Positions 16,137-24,740 of a stretch of DNA of 64,000 nucleotides are shown here, one piece after another; the stretch's first letter is position 1, and the number at the start of each line of letters is the position of its first letter. The notes below the pieces were generated by a model. The model worked only from the letters and a program-made list of their open reading frames with translations, searched no databases and was not told where the DNA came from. A program made the translations under genes and the position numbers. This stretch comes from Arthrobacter sp. M2012083 (lineage in GTDB: Bacteria > Actinomycetota > Actinomycetes > Actinomycetales > Micrococcaceae), in the NCBI RefSeq assembly GCF_000281065.1, contig NZ_AKKK01000022.1:62001-126000 (forward strand), read 5' to 3'.

Positions 16137-18236
16137 TTACTTCTCCACGAGGGTGAGGACGTCGTAGGTGGCCACGATTTCGTCGTTCTGATTGGTCAGG
16201 ACGGCGTCCCAGGCCACCTCACCGTATTCGTCGGTCTCGCGTGGGGTGATCTTCTTGGCCGTCAGCGTGACCCGGATGGAGTCGCCGGCTGCAACAGGGG
16301 TGATGAAGCGCAGGTTCTCCAAGCCATAGTTGGCCAGTACCGGACCCGGAGCTGGCTCAACAAAGAGCCCGGCAGCCCAGCTCAAAAGCAAGTAACCGTG
16401 GGCCACAATGCCGGGGAAGAACGGGTTGGCCTCGGCGGCTTCCTGGTTGGTGTGTGCGTAGAAGGTGTCACCCGTCGAGTTCGCGAAGGCGGTGATGTCC
16501 TCAAGCTTGACCTCGCGAAGGTCCGAGCGAACAGCGTCACCGATGCGGAGGGTGGAGAGGTGCTTCCGGAACGGGTGCTCCCCCTCGGTTTCTACGGTGA
16601 AGTTCCGGTCAGCGCCCGTGTGCCAGAGGCCCGTAACGGCGGTCAGCATGTTGGGGGAACCCTGAATGGCCGTGCGCTGCATGTGGTGCAGGACGGATCG
16701 GATGCCGCCAAGCTCCTCGCCGCCACCTGCGCGACCGGGACCGCCGTGAACCAGGTGCGGGACCGGGGAACCGTGGCCGGTGGACGAGCGTGCGTCTTCA
16801 CGGTTAAGCATGTGAACGCGGCCGTGGTGGGCAGCGATGCCGAGCACCAGCTCCTGCGCAACAGATGGATCATTGGTGCACACCGATGCCACCAAGGAGC
16901 CGGAGCCGCGGGCTGCCAGGCGGATGGCATCGGCAAGATCCGAGTACCCGATTACCGAGGACACCGGCCCGAAAGCTTCGAGTGAGTGGACTTCTTCGGC
17001 TTCAGAGTCTGCCCAGCTCAGGAGGACCGGGGACATGAAGGCGCCGTCCTCCACGACGCCCACGCCGCCACCAACGGAGGTGACCGACGGCGAATCGAGA
17101 GATCCGTACGCAAGCTCACCGCCGGCGTCGAGCATTGACTGAACTGCCGCACGGACGTCGGCGAGCTGTTCCAGCGACGCCAAGGCGCCCATGGTGACAC
17201 CATCGGCGCGCGGGTCGCCAACCACGACGCGTTCGTTGATTCGCGCACCGACGGCAGCAGCGACGTCGGCCGTCAGCTCCTGCGGGACGATAACGCGGCG
17301 GATCGCGGTGCACTTTTGGCCGGCCTTGACTGTCATCTCCGTAACCACCGCCTTGATGAAAGCGTCGAACTCCGGGGTGCCGGGGACGGCGTCGGGCCCG
17401 AGGATGGCGGCGTTGAGGGAGTCGGTCTCGGAGGTGAAGCGGATGCCGCCCTGCACCACGTTCTTGTGGCCCTTGAGAGAGTTGGCAGTGGATGCCGAGC
17501 CGGTGAACGAAACGAGGTCGCGGTAGTCCAGCTCATCGAGGATGGTGCGGGCAGAACCGGAGATCAGTTGAAGGGATCCTGCCGGGAGAATTCCCGACTC
17601 AACGATTGCCCTAACAGCCGCGGCGGCAACATAACCCGTGGGCGTAGCCGGCTTCACGATGGTGGGGACGCCCGCGAGGAACGCCGGAGCGAACTTTTCC
17701 AGCATGCCCCAGACCGGGAAGTTGAACGCGTTGATCTGGACTGCGACGCCTGGAATCCTGGTGTAGATGTGCTCGGCGACGAACGATCCGTCCTTGGACA
17801 ACGTCTCCATGGGACCGTCCACCACAACCTGTGAGTTGGGCAGCTCGCGGCGGCCCTTGGAGCCGAACGTGAAGAGCACACCGATGCCGCCATCGATATC
17901 GATCATGTTGTCGATCTTGGTGGCACCGCTCTGCGAAGAGGATTCGTACAGCTCTTCGCGGCGCCCGTTGAGGTACATGGCAAGCTCTTTGAGCTTGAGC
18001 GCGCGCTGGTGGAAAGTCAGCTTCCCAAGTTCAGTTTGCCCGGTGGTGCGGCCGTAATTTACGACGGCGGCGAGGTCCAGCCCGTCGGTGCTGACGTTGG
18101 CCAGCACTTCTCCGGTGCTGGCATCACGGACCGGGACTTTCCTGGCGTCGGCTGCCGGCGTCCACCAAGCATCCTGGACGTAGCTGGGGACGGTTGCAAC
18201 GGCTGTGGTTTCCGGGGCGACTGCGGTAGTGGTCAT
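16137..18236 (-). CDS. paaZ: PaaZ, bifunctional oxepin-CoA hydrolase / semialdehyde dehydrogenase
   Basis: 699 residues, start MTTTAVAPETTA with GGAAGG upstream. The N-terminal 520 residues are an aldehyde dehydrogenase: QINAFNFPVWGMLEKF, the general base Glu270 (FTSETDS) and nucleophile Cys309 (GQKCTAI). The C-terminal MaoC-like hot-dog domain (about 545-699) carries ANPFFPGIVAHGYLLLSW and performs the enoyl/oxepin-CoA hydration. Both halves look intact, so the enzyme should open the oxepin-CoA ring and oxidise the aldehyde, avoiding a dead-end product. Convergent with the paaIK operon and preceded by a PaaR-like operator. Confidence 0.94.
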   Translation of the reverse strand: MTTTAVAPETTAVATVPSYVQDAWWTPAADARKVPVRDASTGEVLANVSTDGLDLAAVVNYGRTTGQTELGKLTFHQRALKLKELAMYLNGRREELYESSSQSGATKIDNMIDIDGGIGVLFTFGSKGRRELPNSQVVVDGPMETLSKDGSFVAEHIYTRIPGVAVQINAFNFPVWGMLEKFAPAFLAGVPTIVKPATPTGYVAAAAVRAIVESGILPAGSLQLISGSARTILDELDYRDLVSFTGSASTANSLKGHKNVVQGGIRFTSETDSLNAAILGPDAVPGTPEFDAFIKAVVTEMTVKAGQKCTAIRRVIVPQELTADVAAAVGARINERVVVGDPRADGVTMGALASLEQLADVRAAVQSMLDAGGELAYGSLDSPSVTSVGGGVGVVEDGAFMSPVLLSWADSEAEEVHSLEAFGPVSSVIGYSDLADAIRLAARGSGSLVASVCTNDPSVAQELVLGIAAHHGRVHMLNREDARSSTGHGSPVPHLVHGGPGRAGGGEELGGIRSVLHHMQRTAIQGSPNMLTAVTGLWHTGADRNFTVETEGEHPFRKHLSTLRIGDAVRSDLREVKLEDITAFANSTGDTFYAHTNQEAAEANPFFPGIVAHGYLLLSWAAGLFVEPAPGPVLANYGLENLRFITPVAAGDSIRVTLTAKKITPRETDEYGEVAWDAVLTNQNDEIVATYDVLTLVEK

Positions 18237-18299
18237 CGTCGACGGGTCCTTCCAAGGCACGTGAAATCGGCACGGTCCCTGCTGACTGGAGCCAACATT

Positions 18300-18320
18300 A
18301 CTGACCGGCCGTTCGGTAAT
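18300..18320 (-). promoter_or_regulatory. PaaR-type operator upstream of paaZ
   Basis: ACTGACCGGCCGTTCGGTAA lies 64 bases before the paaZ start. Its core ACCGNNCGNNCGGT agrees with the palindrome recalled for the TetR-type PaaR of Corynebacterium. A one-mismatch version stands before the thiolase operon at 35640-35653. Confidence 0.6.
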
Positions 18321-18387
18321 ATATACAGGGTACATGAATGCCCGGTGGAGTACAGCAGGAATTTTGCTGCTGGGTCGAGACGCGACG

Positions 18388-18421
18388 AAGGGCCGGGCTC
18401 CCTGTAGGGAGACCGACCCTT
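18388..18421 (-). terminator. Probable terminator of SLH gene 1
   Basis: Imperfect stem: AAGGG and CTCCCT on the left pair with AGGGAG and CCCTT on the right around a GT loop. It lies 30 bases downstream of the SLH gene 1 stop on the minus strand, but no strong T-run follows. Confidence 0.5.
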
Positions 18422-18452
18422 CACTTGTTCAAGCTTGTGGCGGGCAAATTGC

Positions 18453-20366
18453 CTAGACGGCGCCGAACTTAGCGTCAAAGCGGAACATAAATGCGGCCAT
18501 CGCATCGCGGTTCACAGGCAGCAGAGGCTTGAAGGACTTGCCAGCTGATTCGGTCCAGCCAGTAGAGATGCCCTGAGCTGCGAGCCAGGTGATCTCCTTG
18601 TAGAACTGAGCTCCGACGGGGACATCAAAGAATGGCGAAGTTGCCGGCGCCGTGAACTCGGGCTGCTCAGCCAAGCGGTACATGAAGGCAGCCATCGCAT
18701 CACGGTTCACAGGCTGCAGAGGCCGGTATGTCTTGGTGTTGTCAGCCTCTTCCCAGCCCGTGGAGATGCCCTTGTCAGCAAGCCAAGTGATCTCCTTGTA
18801 GAACTTAGCGTCCATGGGGAGGTCAGCGAAGGGTGAAACAGCAGGCGGCGTGAACTCAGGCTCACCCGACAACCGGTACATGAACGCAGCCATGGCGTCA
18901 CGATTCACCGGGGTCAGGGGCTGGTAAGTCCTGGACCCATTGGCTTCCCAGCCGGTGGAGATTCCTTCGTTGGCCAACCAGAGGATTTCATTCTGGAACT
19001 GGGCGCCGAGGGGAACATCGTCAAAGCCTCGGGTACCCTGCGTCGCAGTCGCGTAGCTCAGCGTGCCAAGGTCCGTATTCTGGCCTACGAAAGAGGAAAC
19101 GGACCGGGCGTTGGCCTCTGCAAGGACGTTGCCGGAGAAGATCGGACCGGACTCACCCGCAGGTTCCGCTGAGACAAAGTAAAGTCCCGTGGTCAGGCCG
19201 GTGACCTTGAAGGTCCCGTCCGCCGCGGTGTATGAGAATCGGGTAACAAGAGACTCGTCCTTGGTGTAAACGTTGACCCGCACACCGCTCAGGGGAGTAC
19301 CAGTAGAGCCCAGAACCTTCCCGGTCAGCGTCCCGCCCTGGCGAACGGTTGCGTTGACGCTGGAAACGGTCTGGCCGGCGGCTACAGTCACGGGAGTCGC
19401 GTTAGCCGCGCCCCCGGACTCCGGGAGGTTCTTATACAACTGCGCCTCGTAATTGGAGACGAACCCCTTGGTCCGGTTGAACTGAACCTTGTACGTACCC
19501 GGCAACAAGTTCTTCAGCGCGTAGGTGGTCTGCGAAGTTTCCATGACCGTAGACGCAGCGACAGTGCCGTCCTGGGCAATGGCAGTGATGCTCATGCCCG
19601 GACCACTCATCGTGGGGCCCGGGGCAGGTGCGCCCGCGATGGAACCCGCGATAGTGGCGGCCGCAACGGCAGAGTCCTGAATGCCAGCGAGTTGCTGCCC
19701 TTCAGTCACCGTCACCGACGGCGAGGCGTCGATTCCTGAGACACCGCCATGCCACATGTTCGCCCACCCGTTCTGGGCTTGGAACTGAATCTTGTAAGTG
19801 CCCGGCGCGAGGCCACCGATGACGTAATTTCCGGTGTTCGAGCTTTGGAGAAAGGCGGTTCCCGCATAACCGCTGTTCGCGTAATCGGGGCCCTTGATGG
19901 CATTGACCTGACCGGCAAAGGCTGCAGAGCCAGCCGGAACGGAGATCTTTCCGGAAATGACGGCTGCTGGCTTCAGGGTCTGGTTGATTCCCGTAGTGGT
20001 GGCACCCTCTGAAACGCTGACGAGTGTTTTTGAACCATCCGGAGAGGTTGAGTAATAGGCCTCGACTACCGGAGACGGGGATTCGTGGTAGGAGAAACGT
20101 ACCCAGTGGTTAACTGCGGGAAGTCCACTGACCGTGAACGTTCCGTCCGAGGCCACGTTGGCCGTTTGATAGCCACCTATTTCGGGGCCGGCAAAGACGG
20201 TTACCTTGGTGACGTCCACGCCCGCAGGCACGGTGACCGTTCCTGAAATACTTCCCGTGGCTGCTGCAAACGCCGGGGATGCGATCCCGGCAGGCAATGC
20301 ACCCAAGATGAGTGCTGCTAATAGAGTGAGAGCGAGCCGAAAACGGCCGCGAGAATAACCCCTCAT
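18453..20366 (-). CDS. Secreted SLH-type surface protein 1
   Basis: 637 residues from MRGYSRGRFRLALTLL, a Sec signal peptide cleaved near ASPAFA. The middle contains several carboxypeptidase-regulatory-like beta-sandwich units (GSISGTVTVPAGVDVTKV; GTLTGKVLGSTGTPLSGV). The C-terminal 200 residues are three SLH-like repeats of about 65 residues, each with a core such as FDDVPLGAQF, EILWLANEGISTGW and PVNRDAMAAFMYRL. It is expected on the cell surface, held to the wall by the SLH-like repeats. The start was chosen by comparison with its paralogue next door, which shares MRG and the leader. Confidence 0.85.
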   Translation of the reverse strand: MRGYSRGRFRLALTLLAALILGALPAGIASPAFAAATGSISGTVTVPAGVDVTKVTVFAGPEIGGYQTANVASDGTFTVSGLPAVNHWVRFSYHESPSPVVEAYYSTSPDGSKTLVSVSEGATTTGINQTLKPAAVISGKISVPAGSAAFAGQVNAIKGPDYANSGYAGTAFLQSSNTGNYVIGGLAPGTYKIQFQAQNGWANMWHGGVSGIDASPSVTVTEGQQLAGIQDSAVAAATIAGSIAGAPAPGPTMSGPGMSITAIAQDGTVAASTVMETSQTTYALKNLLPGTYKVQFNRTKGFVSNYEAQLYKNLPESGGAANATPVTVAAGQTVSSVNATVRQGGTLTGKVLGSTGTPLSGVRVNVYTKDESLVTRFSYTAADGTFKVTGLTTGLYFVSAEPAGESGPIFSGNVLAEANARSVSSFVGQNTDLGTLSYATATQGTRGFDDVPLGAQFQNEILWLANEGISTGWEANGSRTYQPLTPVNRDAMAAFMYRLSGEPEFTPPAVSPFADLPMDAKFYKEITWLADKGISTGWEEADNTKTYRPLQPVNRDAMAAFMYRLAEQPEFTAPATSPFFDVPVGAQFYKEITWLAAQGISTGWTESAGKSFKPLLPVNRDAMAAFMFRFDAKFGAV

Positions 20367-20425
20367 GGGTCCCCCATGTTTCATGCGAACGAAGGGGCCG
20401 CAAATGGCGGCCCCTCGCGATCCTA
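20364..20425 (-). promoter_or_regulatory. Structured leader of SLH gene 1
   Basis: A -10-like TAGGAT (20425-20420) is followed at once by a hairpin GGGGCCGC-N5-GCGGCCCC (20414-20394), then TTCGTTCGCATGAA, and a second small stem CATGGG-GGA-CCCATG (20378-20364) that encloses the Shine-Dalgarno GGGGGA and the start codon. SLH gene 2 has the same layout. Confidence 0.6.
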
Positions 20426-20479
20426 ATGGAGAAAACCAATTATTCTAAACGCCGATGTTATTTGAACCCGCCTAGCCAG

Positions 20480-20516
20480 AAAGGGTTGGCTTCCATCGAA
20501 ATGGAACCAACCCTTT
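20480..20516 (-). terminator. Terminator of SLH gene 2
   Basis: Perfect 10-bp stem AAAGGGTTGG/CCAACCCTTT extended inward by TTCCAT/ATGGAA around CGAA with one bulged base. It lies just downstream of SLH gene 2 and upstream of the SLH gene 1 promoter, so the two paralogues are separate units. Confidence 0.8.
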
Positions 20517-20532
20517 CCGGTTGATTCGTAGG

Positions 20533-22716
20533 CTAGATGGAGCCGAACTTTGTGTTGTAGCGGAACATGAACGCCGCCATCGCATCACGATTCACCGGCT
20601 GCAACGGCCGATACGTTTTGGACCCATCAGCCTCGGTCCACCCCGTGGAGATGCCTTGAGCTGCAAGCCACGTGATCTCCTCGTAGAACTCGGCTTCGAC
20701 GGGCACATCGATGAACGGCGATTCCGTGGGTGGAGTGAACTCAGGCTCGCCGGCCAATCGGTACATAAACGCTGCCATCGCGTCGCGGTTCACAGGCTGC
20801 AAGGGACGGTAGGTCTTGGCCTGGTCGCCCTCTTCCCATCCTGTGGAAATGCCCTTGTCCACTAGCCACGTGATTTCTTTGTAGAACTGCGCTCCCACGG
20901 GCAGGTCTTTGAAAGGGGAACCGGTTGGGGCAGTGAAGTCAGGTTTGCCCGACAACCGGTACATGAACGCAGCCATAGCGTCCCGATTGACAGGAGTTAG
21001 CGGCTTGTAGAGTCTGACCCCATTCGACTCCCACCCCGTGGAAATCTGCTTCTCAGCCAACCACTGGATCTCATCCTCGAACTGCGCGCCCATCGGAACG
21101 TCATCGAAACCCCGAATGCCCTGCGAGACCGTGGCATAGCTCAGTGTGCCAAGATCAATGTTCCGGCCGGCGAATGTGGAAACGGACCGCGCATTGGCCT
21201 CCGTGAGCACATTGCCCGAGTAAATCGGACCGGACTCACCCTCTGACTCAGCGGCAACAAAGTAGGGGCCAGTACTCAAACCCGTCACTTTGAACGTTCC
21301 GTCGGCCGCCGTTGTCGCGCGACGGGTAACCAGAGCCCCATCCTTGGTGTAAACCCGAACAGCCGCATCTGCCAAAGGTGCGCCACTGGCGCCCAAGAGT
21401 TTGCCCGTTAGGGTTCCGCCGATACGTCTCACCTGGTTGATGTTCGATACAGTTTGGCCCGAAGCAACAGTAATGGCGGCGGCACTTCCCAGACCGGCGC
21501 TTTCGGGCACGGCATTGTAATACTGCCCTTCCTGGGCAGTCCGGTAGCTGTCGTGGTCATAGCGATTGAATTGGACTTTGTAGGTCCCGGGAAACAACCC
21601 ACTGACCGCGTACTCGTTGGGCTCAAGCAAACGTACTGTGTTGACGTTGTCGGCAAGGGTTCCATCAAGGTTCAGGACGTCCACGCTCTGATAGTTGACG
21701 TCACCGTCCGTGAAGCCCCTAATCGTTGCACCTCTCACGGCAGAGTCCGTCAGCCCTTGGAGGTGCTGTGTACCCGTCAGAGTCAAGGACGGCGATGCAG
21801 ATGGATGAGCAACTCCGCCATGCCAGATGGACGCGAAAGAGCCATCGTCGGAGCGGAATTCAAGTTTGTAGGTACCTGGCTCTAGTCCCCCGATCTTATA
21901 AGACCCCGCCTTGACGTAAGTAGCACCGGCGATCTTTCCGAGATCATTAACGGGCCTCGCCAGGACGCTGCAACTGAAGGGGACCGGGCTCGAAAGGGTA
22001 CCTGAGATCAATACAGACTGCTTCAACACTTGATTTATGCCGGTTGTGGTTTGCCCGTCGACAACCGTAACTCTTGTCGCTAAGTCTCCGCTGGGGACTC
22101 CCGGATAGTACGCGTCGATAAAAGGTTCGGAGCCAAAAGCTTGTGTAAAAGAGACAACGTACTCACCCGGGGCCAGCGGTCCGAGCTCGAAGCTTCCATC
22201 ATCAAGGGGGTAGGACCAATCACTATCCGCTTGATAGTCTCCGTGAACTCGGGCGTGCACAAAAACATTTCCGGAGTTGGTACCTGCAGGAAGGGCAGCT
22301 TTTCCCTTGATCCGGCCTCCGGAGGTCATCGTGTGATTTATTCCCGTAACCGTTGCCCCGAGTGCCACCGGGATCAGCTTCGCATCTGCAGCTTTGAATC
22401 CACCGTAATAGGAATGAATGACCAGATGATCGTAGGCATAATTCACGAAGAGCAGCCGATATTCGCCTGCTCCGAGGCCTGTGAGAGTGAACTGGCCAGC
22501 GGCATTCGGCCGGGCGCTCGCCGGGGTCGGGCCTCCCTCGGCATAAATGTAAACGGAGGTAACGTCCACCCCCGCAGGCACCGCAACTGTTCCCGAAATA
22601 TTTCCTGTGGATACAGCCGAGGCCGGGGATGCGAGCCCCGCGGGCAATGTACCCAAAATCAATGCGGCTAAAAGTGCGAGTGCGAGCCGAATGCGGCCGC
22701 GCGAATTACCCCTCAT
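20533..22716 (-). CDS. Secreted SLH-type surface protein 2 (paralogue)
   Basis: 727 residues, start MRGNSRGRIRLALALLAALI, signal peptide cleaved near ASPASA. It shares with SLH protein 1 the signal peptide, the regulatory-like beta-sandwich units, the linker NVLTEANARSVSTFAGRN and three C-terminal SLH-like repeats (FDDVPMGAQFEDEIQWLAEK and two more). It has about 90 extra residues in the middle. Tandem duplication is the simplest explanation, with the ligand-facing middle parts diverging faster than the anchor. Confidence 0.85.
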   Translation of the reverse strand: MRGNSRGRIRLALALLAALILGTLPAGLASPASAVSTGNISGTVAVPAGVDVTSVYIYAEGGPTPASARPNAAGQFTLTGLGAGEYRLLFVNYAYDHLVIHSYYGGFKAADAKLIPVALGATVTGINHTMTSGGRIKGKAALPAGTNSGNVFVHARVHGDYQADSDWSYPLDDGSFELGPLAPGEYVVSFTQAFGSEPFIDAYYPGVPSGDLATRVTVVDGQTTTGINQVLKQSVLISGTLSSPVPFSCSVLARPVNDLGKIAGATYVKAGSYKIGGLEPGTYKLEFRSDDGSFASIWHGGVAHPSASPSLTLTGTQHLQGLTDSAVRGATIRGFTDGDVNYQSVDVLNLDGTLADNVNTVRLLEPNEYAVSGLFPGTYKVQFNRYDHDSYRTAQEGQYYNAVPESAGLGSAAAITVASGQTVSNINQVRRIGGTLTGKLLGASGAPLADAAVRVYTKDGALVTRRATTAADGTFKVTGLSTGPYFVAAESEGESGPIYSGNVLTEANARSVSTFAGRNIDLGTLSYATVSQGIRGFDDVPMGAQFEDEIQWLAEKQISTGWESNGVRLYKPLTPVNRDAMAAFMYRLSGKPDFTAPTGSPFKDLPVGAQFYKEITWLVDKGISTGWEEGDQAKTYRPLQPVNRDAMAAFMYRLAGEPEFTPPTESPFIDVPVEAEFYEEITWLAAQGISTGWTEADGSKTYRPLQPVNRDAMAAFMFRYNTKFGSI

Positions 22717-22777
22717 GGGTCCCCCATGTTCATGCGAACGAAAAGGCCGCTTGGTCAGCGGCCCGCTCGTGATCTTA
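22714..22777 (-). promoter_or_regulatory. Structured leader of SLH gene 2
   Basis: The same elements as at SLH gene 1: -10-like TAAGAT (22777-22772), hairpin GGCCGC-N7-GCGGCC (22763-22745), TTCGTTCGCATGAA, and the stem CATGGG-GGA-CCCATG (22728-22714) over ribosome binding site and start. The hairpin sequence differs while pairing is kept, which suggests selection on structure. Confidence 0.6.
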
Positions 22778-22852
22778 TGGCCTCAACCGGCGCACAGTCG
22801 ATAGTCGAGGCTCACATGACGCATGAGAGTGAGAGAACACTCCGCGACCCGC

Positions 22853-23836
22853 CTAGCCCCGACTGAGCAACTTCCGCACCAAAAGCATGGGCTTCTTCAA
22901 GAACTCCCCCACGCTGGTCCGCACAACCACGGTCTGGTTCAGCGCCTCCAGACGTTCCAGGATGTGGTCCAGCTTGGCCGCAGACTCATCCAGGCGTCGC
23001 TGCTGGGCAACGATGAGTTCCTCTTGCTCAGAAAGCACGCGCGTCAGGTAAAGCATGGTGCCGAGTCCACCCTGCGCTGCCTGGTCGCGGAGGTAATCAT
23101 CACGGACCAGGGCGTCGTACTGGGCGTGCTCGGCAACTTTCGCGAAGATGCTGTTGCTGTGGTGACCTGCGGATTCCGGCCGCTGCGACCAGAAGGCGAG
23201 AGGTTCGCCGTCGAGGAAGCCAACACGCGAGTGGCTCAGGACGCGAAGGTGGAATTCCCAGTCGCCCACCACCGGCAGGTTCTCGTTGTAGTAGCCCACA
23301 TGGTCGTGGAGATTGCGTCGGTACAGGAAAGAAATAGGGACCGCACGGTTGATCTTGAGCATGTCGGCCAGTGTTATCTGCCGCATGTCGGCCCAGAAGA
23401 TTTCACGCCGGATGGGCTCGATCTTGTCCTCCACAAGCTCCTCGATGACGATCTCGGTCCGCACCATCACACCGCTTTCTGCAGCATTCGCGGGATCGTC
23501 AAGGTAGGCCACTGTGCGGGCAAGGAACTCGGGGGACCAGAAGTCGTCGTCGTCATGGATCACCACGAACTCGCCGGAACCGGCCTTGAGACCGGCATTC
23601 GATGCTCCCTCCATGCCAGCTGACTCAGCATGGTGAATGGTGGTGATGCGAGACCGTTCCGCTTCCGACCGTTGGGAGGTGAGGTGTTCGACGTCGGCCG
23701 GATTCCCGCCGTCGTTGACTATCACCAGCTCAAAGTCCTGGAAGGTCTGGGCGAAGATGTCATCCAAAGCCCGTGCCAGGAAGATAGGTCGGTTCTTGGT
23801 TCGGGTCACGATAGTGACGCGGGCGCCGGAAGTCAT
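22853..23836 (-). CDS. Glycosyltransferase family 2
   Basis: 327 residues. VTIVTRTKNRPIFLARALDDIFAQT opens the GT-A fold, FELVIVNDGG and EFVVIHDDDDFW carry the conserved Asp residues (DxD-type metal site). The C-terminal 80 residues include a predicted coiled coil (EQEELIVAQQRRLDESAAKL). Single gene; acceptor unknown. Could act on the wall or surface glycoproteins, but the sequence does not prove it. Confidence 0.82.
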   Translation of the reverse strand: MTSGARVTIVTRTKNRPIFLARALDDIFAQTFQDFELVIVNDGGNPADVEHLTSQRSEAERSRITTIHHAESAGMEGASNAGLKAGSGEFVVIHDDDDFWSPEFLARTVAYLDDPANAAESGVMVRTEIVIEELVEDKIEPIRREIFWADMRQITLADMLKINRAVPISFLYRRNLHDHVGYYNENLPVVGDWEFHLRVLSHSRVGFLDGEPLAFWSQRPESAGHHSNSIFAKVAEHAQYDALVRDDYLRDQAAQGGLGTMLYLTRVLSEQEELIVAQQRRLDESAAKLDHILERLEALNQTVVVRTSVGEFLKKPMLLVRKLLSRG

Positions 23837-23862
23837 GCGGATCCATCCATGTCAGAGAGCAG

Positions 23863-24597
23863 TCAACTCTGCATCTTAGCAGCGCCGGCCACTCCGAGTT
23901 TTGCCCTGACGGCGGCCAGCTCCGTCCCGGAAACACCGTTGTCTGCCAGGAACCCGGCCGCATCCAGCGACGCAAGGAAGGCCCTCAGACTCGCCCGCCG
24001 CTCGGTCAGCATCGCCTCAAGAGCGGCCTCGGACAGGTAGGGATCGTGGGCATGCGGCGCCCCGTGCGTACGGTGGCGCTCGTTGATCCCGCGCGCCGCG
24101 AGCTCGTATCCGCGGACGATCTCCTCGTCACCAACACCCGCCAATCGCTGAAGGATCAAAGCGATCACGCCACTACGGTCCCTTCCCGCCGAGCAGTGGA
24201 CCACCACCTTGCCGGGCGACGCTGCAATGGCTTTAAAGACCGCCGCGATCTTGTCAGCGAACAGCTCAAGATAGTTACCGTACTGCGCGGGGTCCTTCAG
24301 GTACGGGCCGAAAAGCTCGCTGAAGTCCCGATGATCCGGATCTTCCGTTGGGCAATGCACGACGTCGATACGGGCCTTAACCTCGTTCGGCACCTCGGGG
24401 TCGGTGTCGCGGTGCCGCCGCTCGCGCGAGGCGCGGAGATCGATCACGGTGCGAACGCCGTCGTCGTACATCTGCTGCCACCCGGCTTCCGTGACCCATT
24501 CGTGGCGCCCCATCCGGTACACGTCCCCGGCGATCCGCCACGCGTTGACCGCGCCGTCCCAGTGGACGCCCTGGTGAGCTGAAGTCGTCCCATCCAT
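23863..24597 (-). CDS. Tyrosine-protein phosphatase (PTP-like, Y_phosphatase3 type)
   Basis: 244 residues. The active-site loop VVHCSAGRDRSGV gives the CX5R signature with nucleophile Cys135 and Arg141. TVIDLRASRER near residue 51 is the usual upstream strand. It belongs to the bacterial family of single-domain phosphatases acting on phosphotyrosine or phosphoinositides. No signal peptide. Divergent from the LacI gene. Confidence 0.85.
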   Translation of the reverse strand: MDGTTSAHQGVHWDGAVNAWRIAGDVYRMGRHEWVTEAGWQQMYDDGVRTVIDLRASRERRHRDTDPEVPNEVKARIDVVHCPTEDPDHRDFSELFGPYLKDPAQYGNYLELFADKIAAVFKAIAASPGKVVVHCSAGRDRSGVIALILQRLAGVGDEEIVRGYELAARGINERHRTHGAPHAHDPYLSEAALEAMLTERRASLRAFLASLDAAGFLADNGVSGTELAAVRAKLGVAGAAKMQS

Positions 24598-24670
24598 AGG
24601 AGCCAGCTAAGCACAAACTTTGGGAATGAAGTCTTGCGGAGGCTGAGTGACCCATGTCATACTCGTTCTC

Positions 24671-24693
24671 GATGCGCATCGACGATACGTATC
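24671..24693 (+). promoter_or_regulatory. Twin LacI-type operator upstream of lacI-family gene
   Basis: Two copies of the palindrome GATRCGYATC start 13 bp apart (24671-24680 GATGCGCATC; 24684-24693 GATACGTATC). The same pair with the same spacing precedes the binding-protein gene at 25810, so the regulator probably controls itself and the transporter. Confidence 0.75.
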
Positions 24694-24740
24694 GACACGC
24701 CCCGGGAACCGATCAGCAGAGAGCACAAGGAGGTCAGGCA

